Shown here in pieces: positions 20,601-27,642 of a stretch of 64,000 nucleotides of DNA. The notes under the pieces were generated by a model, which worked only from the letters and a program-made list of their open reading frames with translations, ran no database searches and had not been told where the DNA came from. Each line of letters starts with the position of its first letter. The stretch's first letter is position 1. Source of the stretch: Pseudomonas sp. KUIN-1 (lineage in GTDB: Bacteria > Pseudomonadota > Gammaproteobacteria > Pseudomonadales > Pseudomonadaceae); the NCBI RefSeq assembly GCF_009176725.1, contig NZ_AP020337.1, forward strand, positions 186,001-250,000, read 5' to 3'. Both the position numbers and the translations under genes were made by a program.

Positions 20601-20998
20601 AGCAGAAAAGGCTTGGCATCGCTGCCGCCACTGCGCTGGTCACTGCCAAGCTGCGCATCGGTCCAGACAATACGGCTCAGGTTGCCGGTGGCGGCTGACA
20701 CCGCGTATTCATCTAACGTTTTGGCGTCCTCGTCGTAGACATACACGTAGCCGTCATACAGCTGGCGAAGGGTATAGCTGCGTGTTTTCAGCTTCGGCAT
20801 CACCGCCCAGCGGCTGCCTTTGAGTAGCGGTTTCAGCTTCTGGGGAGCGGTATCGTAGTGGGAGCGGTCCAGCGCATAGCGCACTGGCACGATGGCGACT
20901 TCAGGTTTTCGGAAGGGGCACAGACTGGTGGCCGTGGCGGGTATCTTGGCGAACGTTGCAGCACGTCGTTGTGTATGGGTGCCGGATTTATCGGTCAT
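17600..20998 (-). CDS. VasX-like type VI secretion effector (predicted pore-forming)
   Basis: 1132 residues. The N-terminus is the 'toxin VasX N-terminal region': SLCPFRKPEVAIVPVRYALD, then TLRQLYDGYVYVYDE at residues 76-90, which fits the MIX marker of T6SS effectors, and FLLYPRNNLLRIAFSAQQWSW. A long helical middle follows. The C-terminal part has hydrophobic spans near residues 705-722, 805-822, 848-866 and 876-900, consistent with membrane insertion like VasX of Vibrio cholerae, then a soluble tail. No adaptor, VgrG or T6SS structural gene lies in the window, so it is an orphan effector locus. The next gene overlaps by 4 bases and is the likely immunity gene. Confidence 0.8.
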   Translation of the reverse strand: MTDKSGTHTQRRAATFAKIPATATSLCPFRKPEVAIVPVRYALDRSHYDTAPQKLKPLLKGSRWAVMPKLKTRSYTLRQLYDGYVYVYDEDAKTLDEYAVSAATGNLSRIVWTDAQLGSDQRSGGSDAKPFLLYPRNNLLRIAFSAQQWSWRICEHLRSNPASRDSWMKALDLKRYCTTMAEPDTLPLNRIAEAVADIDKEYVVDDDRFADSAIPAARPPSDSDEVKALFSPIGADVFWQGSVEDQDSSLLIALEDPLAIFNDLGMQLAADQAAYRNWQAEHEHKIQIAQTVTALCGAEGEPEQLPASVRGNAALTHQYLSDVEAYFEQCMFEQEQIGNNTAPGGVLLLPDIFKSPEMRRSLQARYGSAPTDQALQAWKDRHKWRREVDLSGARQYLQRHLPTGDTLLQQVRDTQSDFRQWSTHLSTEPLKLFIDTSHPESLLYLQTLMLNLQIIYAQDNAASAWLAEQEANDSSLFGTLRYGFSPALKHALHQEANALLNGLGDITNLATRIGELNGTLNHQGFADKPWMKALKQPVQDTFKALGQLASSAGKATFESILLAWVPIDSRMAVGKQQNIVALIQTLLIGQILLDSKARVAIDHTMLAKLKNWISEWQVLNKQISDTRRSWLYPTAYKPRKSIASHLRALEQKLRLHELSMPALLDFQNNQYAKQLQDEIRLHVQSGKAIAKDWLTSARRWLDGLGGIAGSITWGVIMLNFINTAFTYRDLTRDGNFSTKDIGKVTYGLGYSFNLLMAVFVEAPWAVIRDATPVLIDGKNVGILDRSAGYWRAKGNLAWGDAIRGFRVSMVAMGAFGVAAATLELLDIIDDSAGVGTSEEKYWITLKGISVGLMGIGSGAQLVAGLFPAGTSTAIVMNPWFSVALLVAGLIYLFATMALNYFKRDSIGLWLSRCCWSKTMDQRYLETANGRNEEISALMEIQLSPQIHVKTTVNYEDRYLGKGDHMSVAVQNGAGIQVRLPNLVRGESVHFNIVSSKRPWGVLPVDKIATSIHEAFLNRGQFRKVEQFGMLTNKPTIKASEDCTYPRMPPEKEDLIWETWVPLDEDAIYLELQIWYPYSLVNAREDDKGYLFQMELSTRGDTAIDGLTAIELEVTKSSRAGALTLEIAADTPS

Positions 20999-21146
20999 GC
21001 ATGGAATCTCTGCGCAGAAACGGGCGATATCGCGCGTTGTGTGCAGAAGTGCATTCCAAGATATGTGCCGACTGTCTATTTATTCTTAAAAAACAAATAG
21101 ATAGAGATTTAACCCAAAGACATCGAGCAAAAAAAGCATGAAATAG

Positions 21147-21164
21147 TGCGCAAACGTCTGCGCA
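21147..21164. promoter_or_regulatory. Operator-like site, copy 1 (TGCGCA-N6-TGCGCA)
   Basis: TGCGCAAACGTCTGCGCA; flanking G and C extend it to a 20-bp near-palindrome. A second copy lies 91 bases away. Both are in the 420-base gap between the effector gene (leftward) and the 97-residue gene (rightward), so a regulator of either gene is plausible. Confidence 0.45.
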
Positions 21165-21237
21165 CATGCGCTGACTCGTGCGTGTGTGTTGCAGCGCTCT
21201 AAAAATAAGCCGTCGCGTGTTTCATCCGGACATTGAG

Positions 21238-21255
21238 TGCGCAAAAGTCTGCGCA
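21238..21255. promoter_or_regulatory. Operator-like site, copy 2 (TGCGCA-N6-TGCGCA)
   Basis: TGCGCAAAAGTCTGCGCA, differing from copy 1 at one base of the spacer. Conservation of the spacer as well as the arms argues for a binding site or a duplicated element rather than chance. Confidence 0.45.
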
Positions 21256-21326
21256 TCACAGGTTTTGGCTGTGAGTAGGGATAGGGCCAGATTGTCACCG
21301 CCACATTCGCTGCCGGCAATGAAGAA

Positions 21327-21342
21327 TTTAGTGCTCACTAAA
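21327..21342. promoter_or_regulatory. 16-bp palindrome upstream of the 97-residue gene
   Basis: TTTAGTG-CT-CACTAAA, perfect 7-bp arms, about 77 bases before the ATG at 21419. It could be an operator; no -35/-10 pair is clear nearby. The rest of 20999-21418 is AT-rich with no gene I can support. Confidence 0.35.
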
Positions 21343-21418
21343 AAAATAGTGATTGCTAAATGCTTAGCGCCCGGCTAATGTCTGACCCATCAATTAACGG
21401 GTCCAATGGAAGGCTGTC

Positions 21419-21712
21419 ATGCTGAAACGTCATAGAGAAAATCTCGAAACCCGGCTGGAAAGAATAAAAACTCATGGTTGGGCGGAAATTACTTGGAACG
21501 AGATCTACCTTTGGTACAACGCTGAGCGTATTGCTGTAAAAACCTACAAGGACGTTTTAGCGACTTATCGAGATGTGATCGATCAAGACGACGCAGAGCT
21601 TTTGCTCACGGCTATCAACGGTGGTTTTCTACTCACAAAACCTGCTGCAACTTCAACGCTCGAGGCTATCATCGAGCACGGGTATGACAACGCCCCACCT
21701 ATTACATGTTAG
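21419..21712 (+). CDS. Hypothetical protein (97 residues)
   Basis: Starts ATG 21419 with GGAAGG 5 bases upstream. Charged helical N-terminus (LKRHRENLETRLERIKTHGW), then aromatic ITWNEIYLWYNAERIAVKTY and a C-terminal helix. No signal or membrane segment. I recognise no family. It sits between a divergent T6SS effector locus and the relic of comM, with base composition AT-richer than core genes, so it is probably part of the accessory region. Confidence 0.6.
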   Translation: MLKRHRENLETRLERIKTHGWAEITWNEIYLWYNAERIAVKTYKDVLATYRDVIDQDDAELLLTAINGGFLLTKPAATSTLEAIIEHGYDNAPPITC

Positions 21713-21718
21713 GGCTTG

Positions 21719-21958
21719 GTATGCCGGCCTTGACGCTAGTGGTATTGCCGGAGTACGTTAGTGATCGCCGCTGCCGCGCCGTGTAACCTGCTGCTCAGCG
21801 GGCCACACGGCATCTGCAAGATACTACTCGCCAGTCGTCTGCCGGCTTAGTTGGCACCGCTGGCTGAGCGTGAAGCGCTGGAGATGGCGGCGATTCAATG
21901 GGGCGCGAGCCAGATGCTGATCAGATTGCCTTGGTAGCCGTTTCGGTAGTGCATTGCT
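21719..21958 (+). pseudogene. Decayed comM relic
   Basis: 21719-21756 matches comM codons about 29-41 (the stretch ending in LVGLPEG at 23308-23345 and 33339-33376). From 21761 it jumps to the ATP-binding region of intact comM (33868-34070: IAAAGAHNLLFSGPPGTGKT onward), with point changes, an in-frame TAG (CGGCTTAGTTGG) and loss of the Walker A sequence. The junction implies an internal deletion of roughly 480 bases. Similarity fades after about 21958. The remaining gap to 22053 holds nothing I can support. Confidence 0.7.
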
Positions 21959-22052
21959 CCAAAGAGCTGATCATTTTTGCCGATTGCCTCATCACTAGGC
22001 ATCGGCTTGATCCGCACAAAGTGTATATCCATTCGCTTACATGGCCTCACCT

Positions 22053-22964
22053 TTACTGGGCGTTGAACCTCTCGCATCCTTCAATCGGCTTAGCGGTTTT
22101 CTCATAGTAAGGATCAAGCGACAGTATGCCGCCATAAACGCTTTTGATTAGTCCACCGGAACAATGGGCTTGAGCGGCAGCCTCAAGCCCGACTTTTAAC
22201 GTATTACCCAGCGTCGTAGTTACCAGGACATACGCCGGTACGAAAAGCAATGTTGTTAGCGCTCGGCGCCAGCCTACTTTAAGCCCTGTAGAATACTTGC
22301 GAATCAGGAAGTACAGCTCTGGAGCTTCTGCCCTGTCGCTGATGCGTAGCGATCGAATCATGGTGATATCGTCAGCCAGGAAGATATGATCGTAAGCCTT
22401 ATTGAAGGTGGCTGTCCTGCCAGACGCCATGGCTTGCAACTCAAGCAGCTCTTCACGAAAGACTTCCAGCCCGCCACGCTGGTCAAGTACCTCCTGATAT
22501 GACTTATATCGGTACACGAGCGGAGCGGTCACTTTAAACAGCAGCAGGAATATGAACAGTGTCAAGCCGCTGGCCCAGTATAAATAAACCGTGAACGGGA
22601 TTTTCTGCTGTACACCAGCGGTTTGGGCGATGGAAACAATCATAGGAACAATGCTGAACGCAGTGATCAAAAATTGAGCAGGTTTGCTATTGGCGACCAG
22701 AGCTAGGGTTTCCCAGGATTCAAATGCGGTCACCACTTTGGTTGAGCGCAACCAGGCATAGAAGATAAAGAACGACACTATCCCACCAATGCCAAACCAC
22801 CAGTAAGGTATAGGCTTGTCGAAGGCCTGGGGGATAATAATGGAAACGGCAATTGTGATGGCACTGGCGATGGCGGCGGCTAGAGTACCGTCGTAACGCT
22901 TACTGCGCGGTGAGGTAGCGGCACGCTGAGATGTATTAGGGGGTGCTTGATCAGCCATGGTCAT
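22053..22964 (-). CDS. Hypothetical membrane protein
   Basis: 303 residues with a polar N-terminus and hydrophobic spans at about 27-45, 56-70, 95-115, 125-146 and 232-255, so probably an inner-membrane protein with a cytoplasmic stretch (about 150-230) rich in Glu, Arg and Leu. ATG 22964 has GGAG 5 bases upstream. I recognise no family. It lies at the left edge of the comM-associated island, just outside the first direct repeat; it might belong to an earlier insertion. Confidence 0.7.
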   Translation of the reverse strand: MTMADQAPPNTSQRAATSPRSKRYDGTLAAAIASAITIAVSIIIPQAFDKPIPYWWFGIGGIVSFFIFYAWLRSTKVVTAFESWETLALVANSKPAQFLITAFSIVPMIVSIAQTAGVQQKIPFTVYLYWASGLTLFIFLLLFKVTAPLVYRYKSYQEVLDQRGGLEVFREELLELQAMASGRTATFNKAYDHIFLADDITMIRSLRISDRAEAPELYFLIRKYSTGLKVGWRRALTTLLFVPAYVLVTTTLGNTLKVGLEAAAQAHCSGGLIKSVYGGILSLDPYYEKTAKPIEGCERFNAQ

Positions 22965-23129
22965 TAGAGCTCCGTGGTTTTGAGTATGGTTAGCTATAAA
23001 AGCTTTTAGCCAAGAATTGACTATAATATATGGCTACCTGCCATTATGCGTGATGGGGAGGTAAGGAGCATCATTAAAGTCATTTTTTCCATGCCAATCA
23101 GAGGCGGTCGCTTGTAAGAGACGATTCCC

Positions 23130-23457
23130 CCACTCACACCCTGTATCCATTTCCCCCCTCACCACCCACCCCGCAGATAAAGCACCATACCCGCCCATCG
23201 CTCATATCAAGGACAGATCCATGTCTCTGGCTATCGTCCATAGTCGTGCCCAGGTCGGGGTGGAAGCCCCGGCGGTTACTGTTGAAGCGCATCTGGCCAA
23301 CGGCCTGCCGGCCCTGACGTTGGTGGGGTTGCCGGAGGGGGCGGTCAAGGAGAGCAAGGACCGGGTGCGCAGTGCCATTCTCAATTCCGGGCTGGATTTT
23401 CCGGCGCGGCGCATCACGCTCAATCTTGCGCCGGCTGATTTGCCCAAGGATAGCGGG
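23130..23457. repeat. Left direct repeat: comM promoter and 5' end
   Basis: This stretch is nearly identical to 33163-33488: it covers about 90 bases of comM leader and codons 1-79, with scattered single-base differences and small indels in the leader. Similarity starts at CCACTCACACCCTG and stops abruptly after CCAAGGATAGCGGG. With the right copy it brackets about 9.7 kb of foreign DNA. Confidence 0.9.
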
Positions 23458-23475
23458 AGTCGCCTATCCTGCTAA
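23221..23475 (+). pseudogene. Truncated 5' copy of comM
   Basis: ATG 23221 through codon 79 encodes the ComM N-terminus (MSLAIVHSRAQVGVEAPAVT), then the frame leaves homology and stops at 23475 after about 6 unrelated residues. The intact gene has 497 residues. The fragment keeps the native start and leader, so it may still be expressed as a useless 84-residue peptide. Confidence 0.9.
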
Positions 23476-23513
23476 CGCCTGTTTTTCGCGTGTAGTCGCG
23501 CTGCCCAAGCCTT

Positions 23514-24800
23514 CTATGTGAATGGGGCTTGCCACAAGGTAAAGCCATAACCGGTTCGGCAGTGCACAGGGCCATGTGCTCGCAATGCGAATTCAACTGC
23601 CGGATGGGGATGAGGATGAGAGCCAAACGGGAAGGCACAGAAAACGCTGAACTCCGGCCCGATCACCCGAGCCACATCATCATGCCAACTGGTCTTAGCT
23701 CCATGGTGCATGACCTGGAAAACTTGGATGCAGTCAATGCGGGGTTGGCCAAGGTAATCCACAAGCTGTTCAAGCTGTCGGGTTGTACTTAATGATCCAT
23801 CACCTGTGAGCAGCAGTGATTTCGGCCCGCTCACTCTGGCGCATTCGTGGAACCAGTGCCGGTAGAATGGGTAGCAGATTTTATTCAGGAGTTCCCAATG
23901 AACTGAGGTCAGATCATTCGAAGTGCTATAAGCGTATCGGGCGGTGGCACCATCGTTGATGGGACCTGCATATACGAATAATGAAATCAAATTCCTTAGA
24001 CGGGAAGAGGCACCGAACGTCTTGTTGTAGATCCGCTCCATAGAAGCTTTCACCGCCCCGCGATTGCCCAGATATGCAGGATCGAGGAGGGTGGTCGTGA
24101 GCTTCCCGATGGCTTTCTGGAAAGGAGCGGTGGCATTCGGTTTCAGCGAAGAATCGTTGTAGGGAATAAACTCCCAGATGCCTTTAATGCTGAACCGTGT
24201 GGAGGGTCTAAGCCACTCAATCGGATAGCTGCCTGCCAAATAGCCTTCATCCACAATGGTAGGTTGTCGGAGGGGCGCTGGCTCTATTAAAACGCCATCG
24301 TCTGAAGTGATAGGCAATATGTCCTGATTATCAGGCATTTGAGTACTGGCCGGTAGGACCAGTGACACCCGTTCAACATTCACGTCTTGCGCCGAGGCAA
24401 TATATTTGACGGGGTCAATGACGAACATTTGCCATTTGCTGAACGTGCTTGTCCTCACATCCAGCGCGATGCTTATTCGTAGATGCAGAGGGACGTATGG
24501 AAGCACTAGACGACCAACCTCGAACTCGGCTAGAAGCTCCAAGAGGCCGCTGATGTGATCTCTATCGAAGTGAGAGATGAACACCATATCCAATCTCGGT
24601 TTTCCGTTGGAACGAGATGCCTTCACAGAGTGAGACAGCTGGTCAAGTTCCTTAGTCAGATCGACCTGATGTTTTTTGAGATAGGTTCCGCAGTCAAAAA
24701 CCCACCAGTACGGGTCGGCTCCTTCAAGTTGAAATACGCCACTTGTGAAGAGGCCTTGGCCGACGGGATGGAAGTAGTAACGTGAATACCAATTTCTCAC
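23514..24800 (-). CDS. MBL-fold metallo-hydrolase
   Basis: 428 residues. The metal-binding motif SHFDRDHISG (residues 76-85; HxDxDH) is followed by LLLTGDGSLS and QVMHHGAKTSWHDD, the usual order of metallo-beta-lactamase ligands, and resembles the hydrolase part of ComEC-type proteins. There is no signal peptide, so a cytoplasmic nuclease, phosphodiesterase or lactonase are all possible. The start is GTG 24800, with GGGA 6 bases upstream. It begins 56 bases after the truncated comM and is AT-richer than the core genome. Placement in a defence island makes a nucleic-acid or nucleotide substrate attractive, but this is inference. Confidence 0.75.
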   Translation of the reverse strand: MRNWYSRYYFHPVGQGLFTSGVFQLEGADPYWWVFDCGTYLKKHQVDLTKELDQLSHSVKASRSNGKPRLDMVFISHFDRDHISGLLELLAEFEVGRLVLPYVPLHLRISIALDVRTSTFSKWQMFVIDPVKYIASAQDVNVERVSLVLPASTQMPDNQDILPITSDDGVLIEPAPLRQPTIVDEGYLAGSYPIEWLRPSTRFSIKGIWEFIPYNDSSLKPNATAPFQKAIGKLTTTLLDPAYLGNRGAVKASMERIYNKTFGASSRLRNLISLFVYAGPINDGATARYAYSTSNDLTSVHWELLNKICYPFYRHWFHECARVSGPKSLLLTGDGSLSTTRQLEQLVDYLGQPRIDCIQVFQVMHHGAKTSWHDDVARVIGPEFSVFCAFPFGSHPHPHPAVEFALRAHGPVHCRTGYGFTLWQAPFT

Positions 24801-24985
24801 TGATCTTCCCTGAAATTACCTTGCGAGATGTCATTTTGACATAGCTAGACGCCCCGTACAGCTTTTTCATGTCGCCACTAACCTTGCTACGCATCAACCC
24901 CTTGGGCACCGAGCGGCTACGAGAGGCAACCCAAGATGCGGACTCTTCATCCTCAGAAATCACAGCAAGGGTTTTCGAAGGTGTT

Positions 24986-25294
24986 TTACACGCTCTGAGC
25001 CGACAACTGCCGTCCTGGGATGGCTGCTTGCATCCTAAGCCATACGACGTCTCTAGCGGGCAGCCCTATCAAAACATGAGTGGCAGCTTGTCCTCGCGCG
25101 CAGTCTAAGATTTCGTGCAGCGCAACCCACGGATGCTTGAATTTATCTCTGCTGGCCTCGCATTTGCGGGCATGAGAAAACGGCCTCTCACAATCATCCA
25201 GTGCTTGGTTTTCCAGGCAGACACTGCACACCGCTCTTCCTGCAGTAATCATCCATTGGGTGTTCCATTTTTCAATCCTCGGCTCATTGTCCAT
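24986..25294 (-). CDS. Small zinc-ribbon-like hypothetical protein
   Basis: About 102 residues from ATG 25294. The segment AVCSVCLENQALDDCERPF is followed by SHARKC, giving a CxxC...HxxxC pattern that could hold zinc, and then PWVALHEILDC. Short proteins of this look recur in Pseudomonas accessory regions as I recall, without known function. The ribosome site is weak and the frame is open for 63 codons further upstream, so the start is uncertain. 24801-24985 between this gene and the MBL gene is partly covered by an 80-codon open frame (24724-24963) whose status is doubtful. Confidence 0.5.
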   Translation of the reverse strand: MDNEPRIEKWNTQWMITAGRAVCSVCLENQALDDCERPFSHARKCEASRDKFKHPWVALHEILDCARGQAATHVLIGLPARDVVWLRMQAAIPGRQLSAQSV

Positions 25295-25608
25295 ATCCGG
25301 ATCTCTGCCATGTGCGCTCTGGAGAACCGACAATACATTCGGGACAGCCGCATTGATGCGCGCGAAAATATATCCTTTTTTGAAGGTAATACCGCTGTTC
25401 TGATCGCGCTTAAGCGCGCGTTTTTCACCGCCAGCTATCGGCCACGAACGGACAACTCCTATCGAAATCAGTCCCGCAAACACTCATCAGCAACACAAAG
25501 TTCCATCAAGACCGAGGCCTGCCATTCTTAGGGCTCTTGGAGGACACGGATTTAATATGCGGCTAGGTTGCAAGCGGTTAAAATCTGGTCGAAACTGAGA
25601 GCTCCAAA

Positions 25609-25728
25609 ATGAAATTCGACAAGCATCCCCGAAAATTTCGAATGTCGGTCGAGCGCTTCGCGCTCTATCATTGGTCTCGGGGCTACGCGCAGACCGTACT
25701 TCTCTATACCCAAGGAACATATGACTGA
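25609..25728 (+). CDS. Possible 39-residue leader ORF overlapping the Mrr-like gene
   Basis: ATG 25609, with GAGAG about 7 bases upstream, opens a frame that ends at TGA 25726-25728, overlapping the start of the nuclease gene (25721) by 8 bases. The peptide is basic and aromatic (starts MKFDKHPRKFRMSVERF). The overlap is the arrangement of translational coupling. It contains a hairpin GAGCGC-TTC-GCGCTC at 25652-25666. Evidence is only the reading frame and layout. Confidence 0.35.
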   Translation: MKFDKHPRKFRMSVERFALYHWSRGYAQTVLLYTQGTYD

Positions 25729-26488
25729 GCAGAAAAACTCCGGTCGCGACTTTGAAAGCTATGTGCAATATGTCTACAGCACCCTGCTGAATTCTCGCGG
25801 TGAAAGAATTCAGGTATCGAGGCGCACGACTTTTCGCTTACCTAGTGGGGAAAGCTATGAGATTGACATTTATTATGAATTCTATAAGGCAGGTGTGCGG
25901 CATAGGGTTGCAATAGAGTGCAAGGATTGGAAGAGGCCCATTGATCAAGGGAAAGTCTTAGAGTTTCATCAGAAAATAAAAAACATCGGTAACGACATTG
26001 TAGGAGTTGTTATCTCAAGATCTGGTTTTCAATCAGGCGTTGACATCGTCGCGGCTCGACATAATATTCTACTGCTTACTGGTGATGATCTGCCATCGTT
26101 GGCTCAGTTGGTAGGTCGGCAAATTATCAGCAATGCCCTCCACGAACCAGGAATGGTTGGTGAGCCATTTTGGGTAATCGCCAGGCGTGGTGGCTATGCA
26201 GATGGATTAAGCGACGGTACATACTACGCCGCTAAATTTGATGAAGGAATTACGATCCCTCTGTTCGTATCAAAACGTTATGCGGACCTTTATCTGAACA
26301 ACGTCAGTGATCGTGACTTATGGGATGTATTCGGCTTGCCGCAATACAAATTCAAAGTGTTCCTCAACTTCGTTAAGTTAGGACGCCCTAGACTCGCCAC
26401 TGTGCTGACCCCCCCAGACCATGACGGCGCTGTCTACGCGAGAGCGGTGACAGTCAGCGAACTTGAACGAGACTTTCTTACTATCTGA
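25721..26488 (+). CDS. Mrr-like restriction endonuclease-family protein
   Basis: 255 residues. The N-terminal 110 residues fit an Mrr_cat PD-(D/E)xK nuclease: E12 in FESYVQ, D49 in YEIDIYY, E66-C-K68 in VAIECKDW, then Q76 in IDQGKVLEF. The rest (from about 130) is an uncharacterised domain. Mrr-type enzymes cut modified or foreign DNA (type IV restriction), or act with a partner. ATG 25721 has AAGGA 5 bases upstream. It is the only island gene besides the 39-codon frame on the plus strand. Specificity cannot be read from the sequence. Confidence 0.78.
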   Translation: MTEQKNSGRDFESYVQYVYSTLLNSRGERIQVSRRTTFRLPSGESYEIDIYYEFYKAGVRHRVAIECKDWKRPIDQGKVLEFHQKIKNIGNDIVGVVISRSGFQSGVDIVAARHNILLLTGDDLPSLAQLVGRQIISNALHEPGMVGEPFWVIARRGGYADGLSDGTYYAAKFDEGITIPLFVSKRYADLYLNNVSDRDLWDVFGLPQYKFKVFLNFVKLGRPRLATVLTPPDHDGAVYARAVTVSELERDFLTI

Positions 26489-26986
26489 AATGCTCTCATC
26501 CAGCAAACAACGGCCAAGAAAAGGCGGAGGCAGTGCAGTCGCCATTTCGTGCAGGAGATCACTCGCGAACATATTGTGCCCGTCCGTAACACCGTCGAGC
26601 TGAACCCAGGGCACCCACCCTTTTCAGGTAAAGTGAAGGACCGCATTAGGTTGAAGTCAGGCTGCCTTAACAAAGCCAACTTCTCCGTAAGCTCTGGCTA
26701 CTGCAGGTCACCGATGGCGGAATTCCGCCCTCTCATCATGACGAATAGACGTGTCGCAGCCGCACTTTCTATGCTATTACCATCACTAACGTCAAGCGGG
26801 TAATTGGGTAGTGCGGTCAATTATATTCGATATTCGCATATCGCTGAGCACTAAGTTCTAAACTTCTCTGGCAACGATTTGTCTAACCACTGCATCCTTC
26901 CATATGCAGGGGATGTCGATTCGCATTATTCTGTTTGTCGACTCGAGATGTATCGCGTCGATTGTAACTTCAGTTAAGGCATCCCA
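26489..26986. other. Gene-poor stretch with a possible minus-strand relic
   Basis: No gene with a convincing start is present. On the minus strand two frames (26434-26679 and 26378-26614) read on from one another if a frameshift near 26620 is allowed, giving a plausible protein fragment (LPEKG then WVPWVQLDGV and KVSFKFADCHRSRVDSAV). It overlaps the end of the Mrr-like gene, so it may be a dead neighbour or chance. 26700-26986 shows nothing. Confidence 0.3.
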
Positions 26987-27187
26987 TTATTCATAAAAAT
27001 GCTCATCTCCTCCTAGGTAATGGCGAATAATCATCACCAGGGTGCTCCCTAGCTCCTCCAAGCCACTCATGAACATGCGGTCTATCACAGCTCCATACTC
27101 ACTAGTCCGTCGCGCGCCCTCTCTAAACTCACCGCTAACTGAAGAGTGGGATGAAGATGAAGAGCCGCTAAGAATTCGTACTAAACC
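26987..27187 (-). CDS. Possible small ORF directly after cap3
   Basis: A frame open for about 67 codons, ending TAA 26987-26989, reads ...SSSSSHSSVSGEFREGARR... and ...MFMSGLEELGSTLVMIIRHY... . It overlaps the end of cap3 in another frame. No ATG, GTG or TTG with a ribosome site opens the whole frame; the first in-frame GTG and ATG would give only about 35 or 31 residues. It could be a small CBASS-linked gene with an unusual start, a relic, or chance. Confidence 0.25.
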   Translation of the reverse strand, partial: GLVRILSGSSSSSHSSVSGEFREGARRTSEYGAVIDRMFMSGLEELGSTLVMIIRHYLGGDEHFYE

Positions 27188-27642
27188 TTGAACATTTGGG
27201 CGATATTTTGAGCAGTCTTCTTAGCTGCCCAGACTTCTTTTCGCCCCATAATAATTAAGGCCATCGGCCCTTTCTCCACAAGATTTCGGTGCCAAGTTAC
27301 TAGATCTGTTGTCGATGGCGAAGGTATATCTTCTGGATGGGTATGCCATTCTCCGAGGTATTGAAGCGTGCCTAAAGAGCGGGCAAAAGCATCGTCAACG
27401 GCAACTTGATGGTGAGGGCCGCGACGATCCACAAAACACCGTCTTCGAATGTCGCCTTTCCCAGGCTCCGAGATGTCATGGATAACAAGATGTGAACCTC
27501 TGCGCTCTCCAATCAGCACGCCTGCAGCCTCATTGCTGGACGCGTTTAGCTGGCGATAACCCAGCAGCCGGTTTACCACAGATGGCGTAATCACCAGCAG
27601 GCAGCCGAAATTATCGGTGAACGTCAACTCAGAATCTACCAT
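27181..27642 (-). CDS. cap3: Cap3, CBASS JAB/JAMM isopeptidase
   Basis: 153 residues from ATG 27642. The JAMM zinc motif is complete: E38 in NEAAGVLIGE and GEWHTHPEDIPSPSTTD with H100, H102 and D113. In type II CBASS, Cap3 removes the CD-NTase from targets to which Cap2 has joined it and so limits priming. It overlaps the end of cap2 by 14 bases and is the last certain gene of the operon. A longer start at 27735 would add an implausible N-terminus inside cap2. Confidence 0.9.
   Translation of the reverse strand: MVDSELTFTDNFGCLLVITPSVVNRLLGYRQLNASSNEAAGVLIGERRGSHLVIHDISEPGKGDIRRRCFVDRRGPHHQVAVDDAFARSLGTLQYLGEWHTHPEDIPSPSTTDLVTWHRNLVEKGPMALIIMGRKEVWAAKKTAQNIAQMFKV

Noticed and set aside
24724..24963. 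80-codon minus-strand gene overlapping the MBL start
   Set aside because: Overlaps the MBL gene by 77 bases in another frame; no ribosome site. Possibly a remnant, not supported as a gene.
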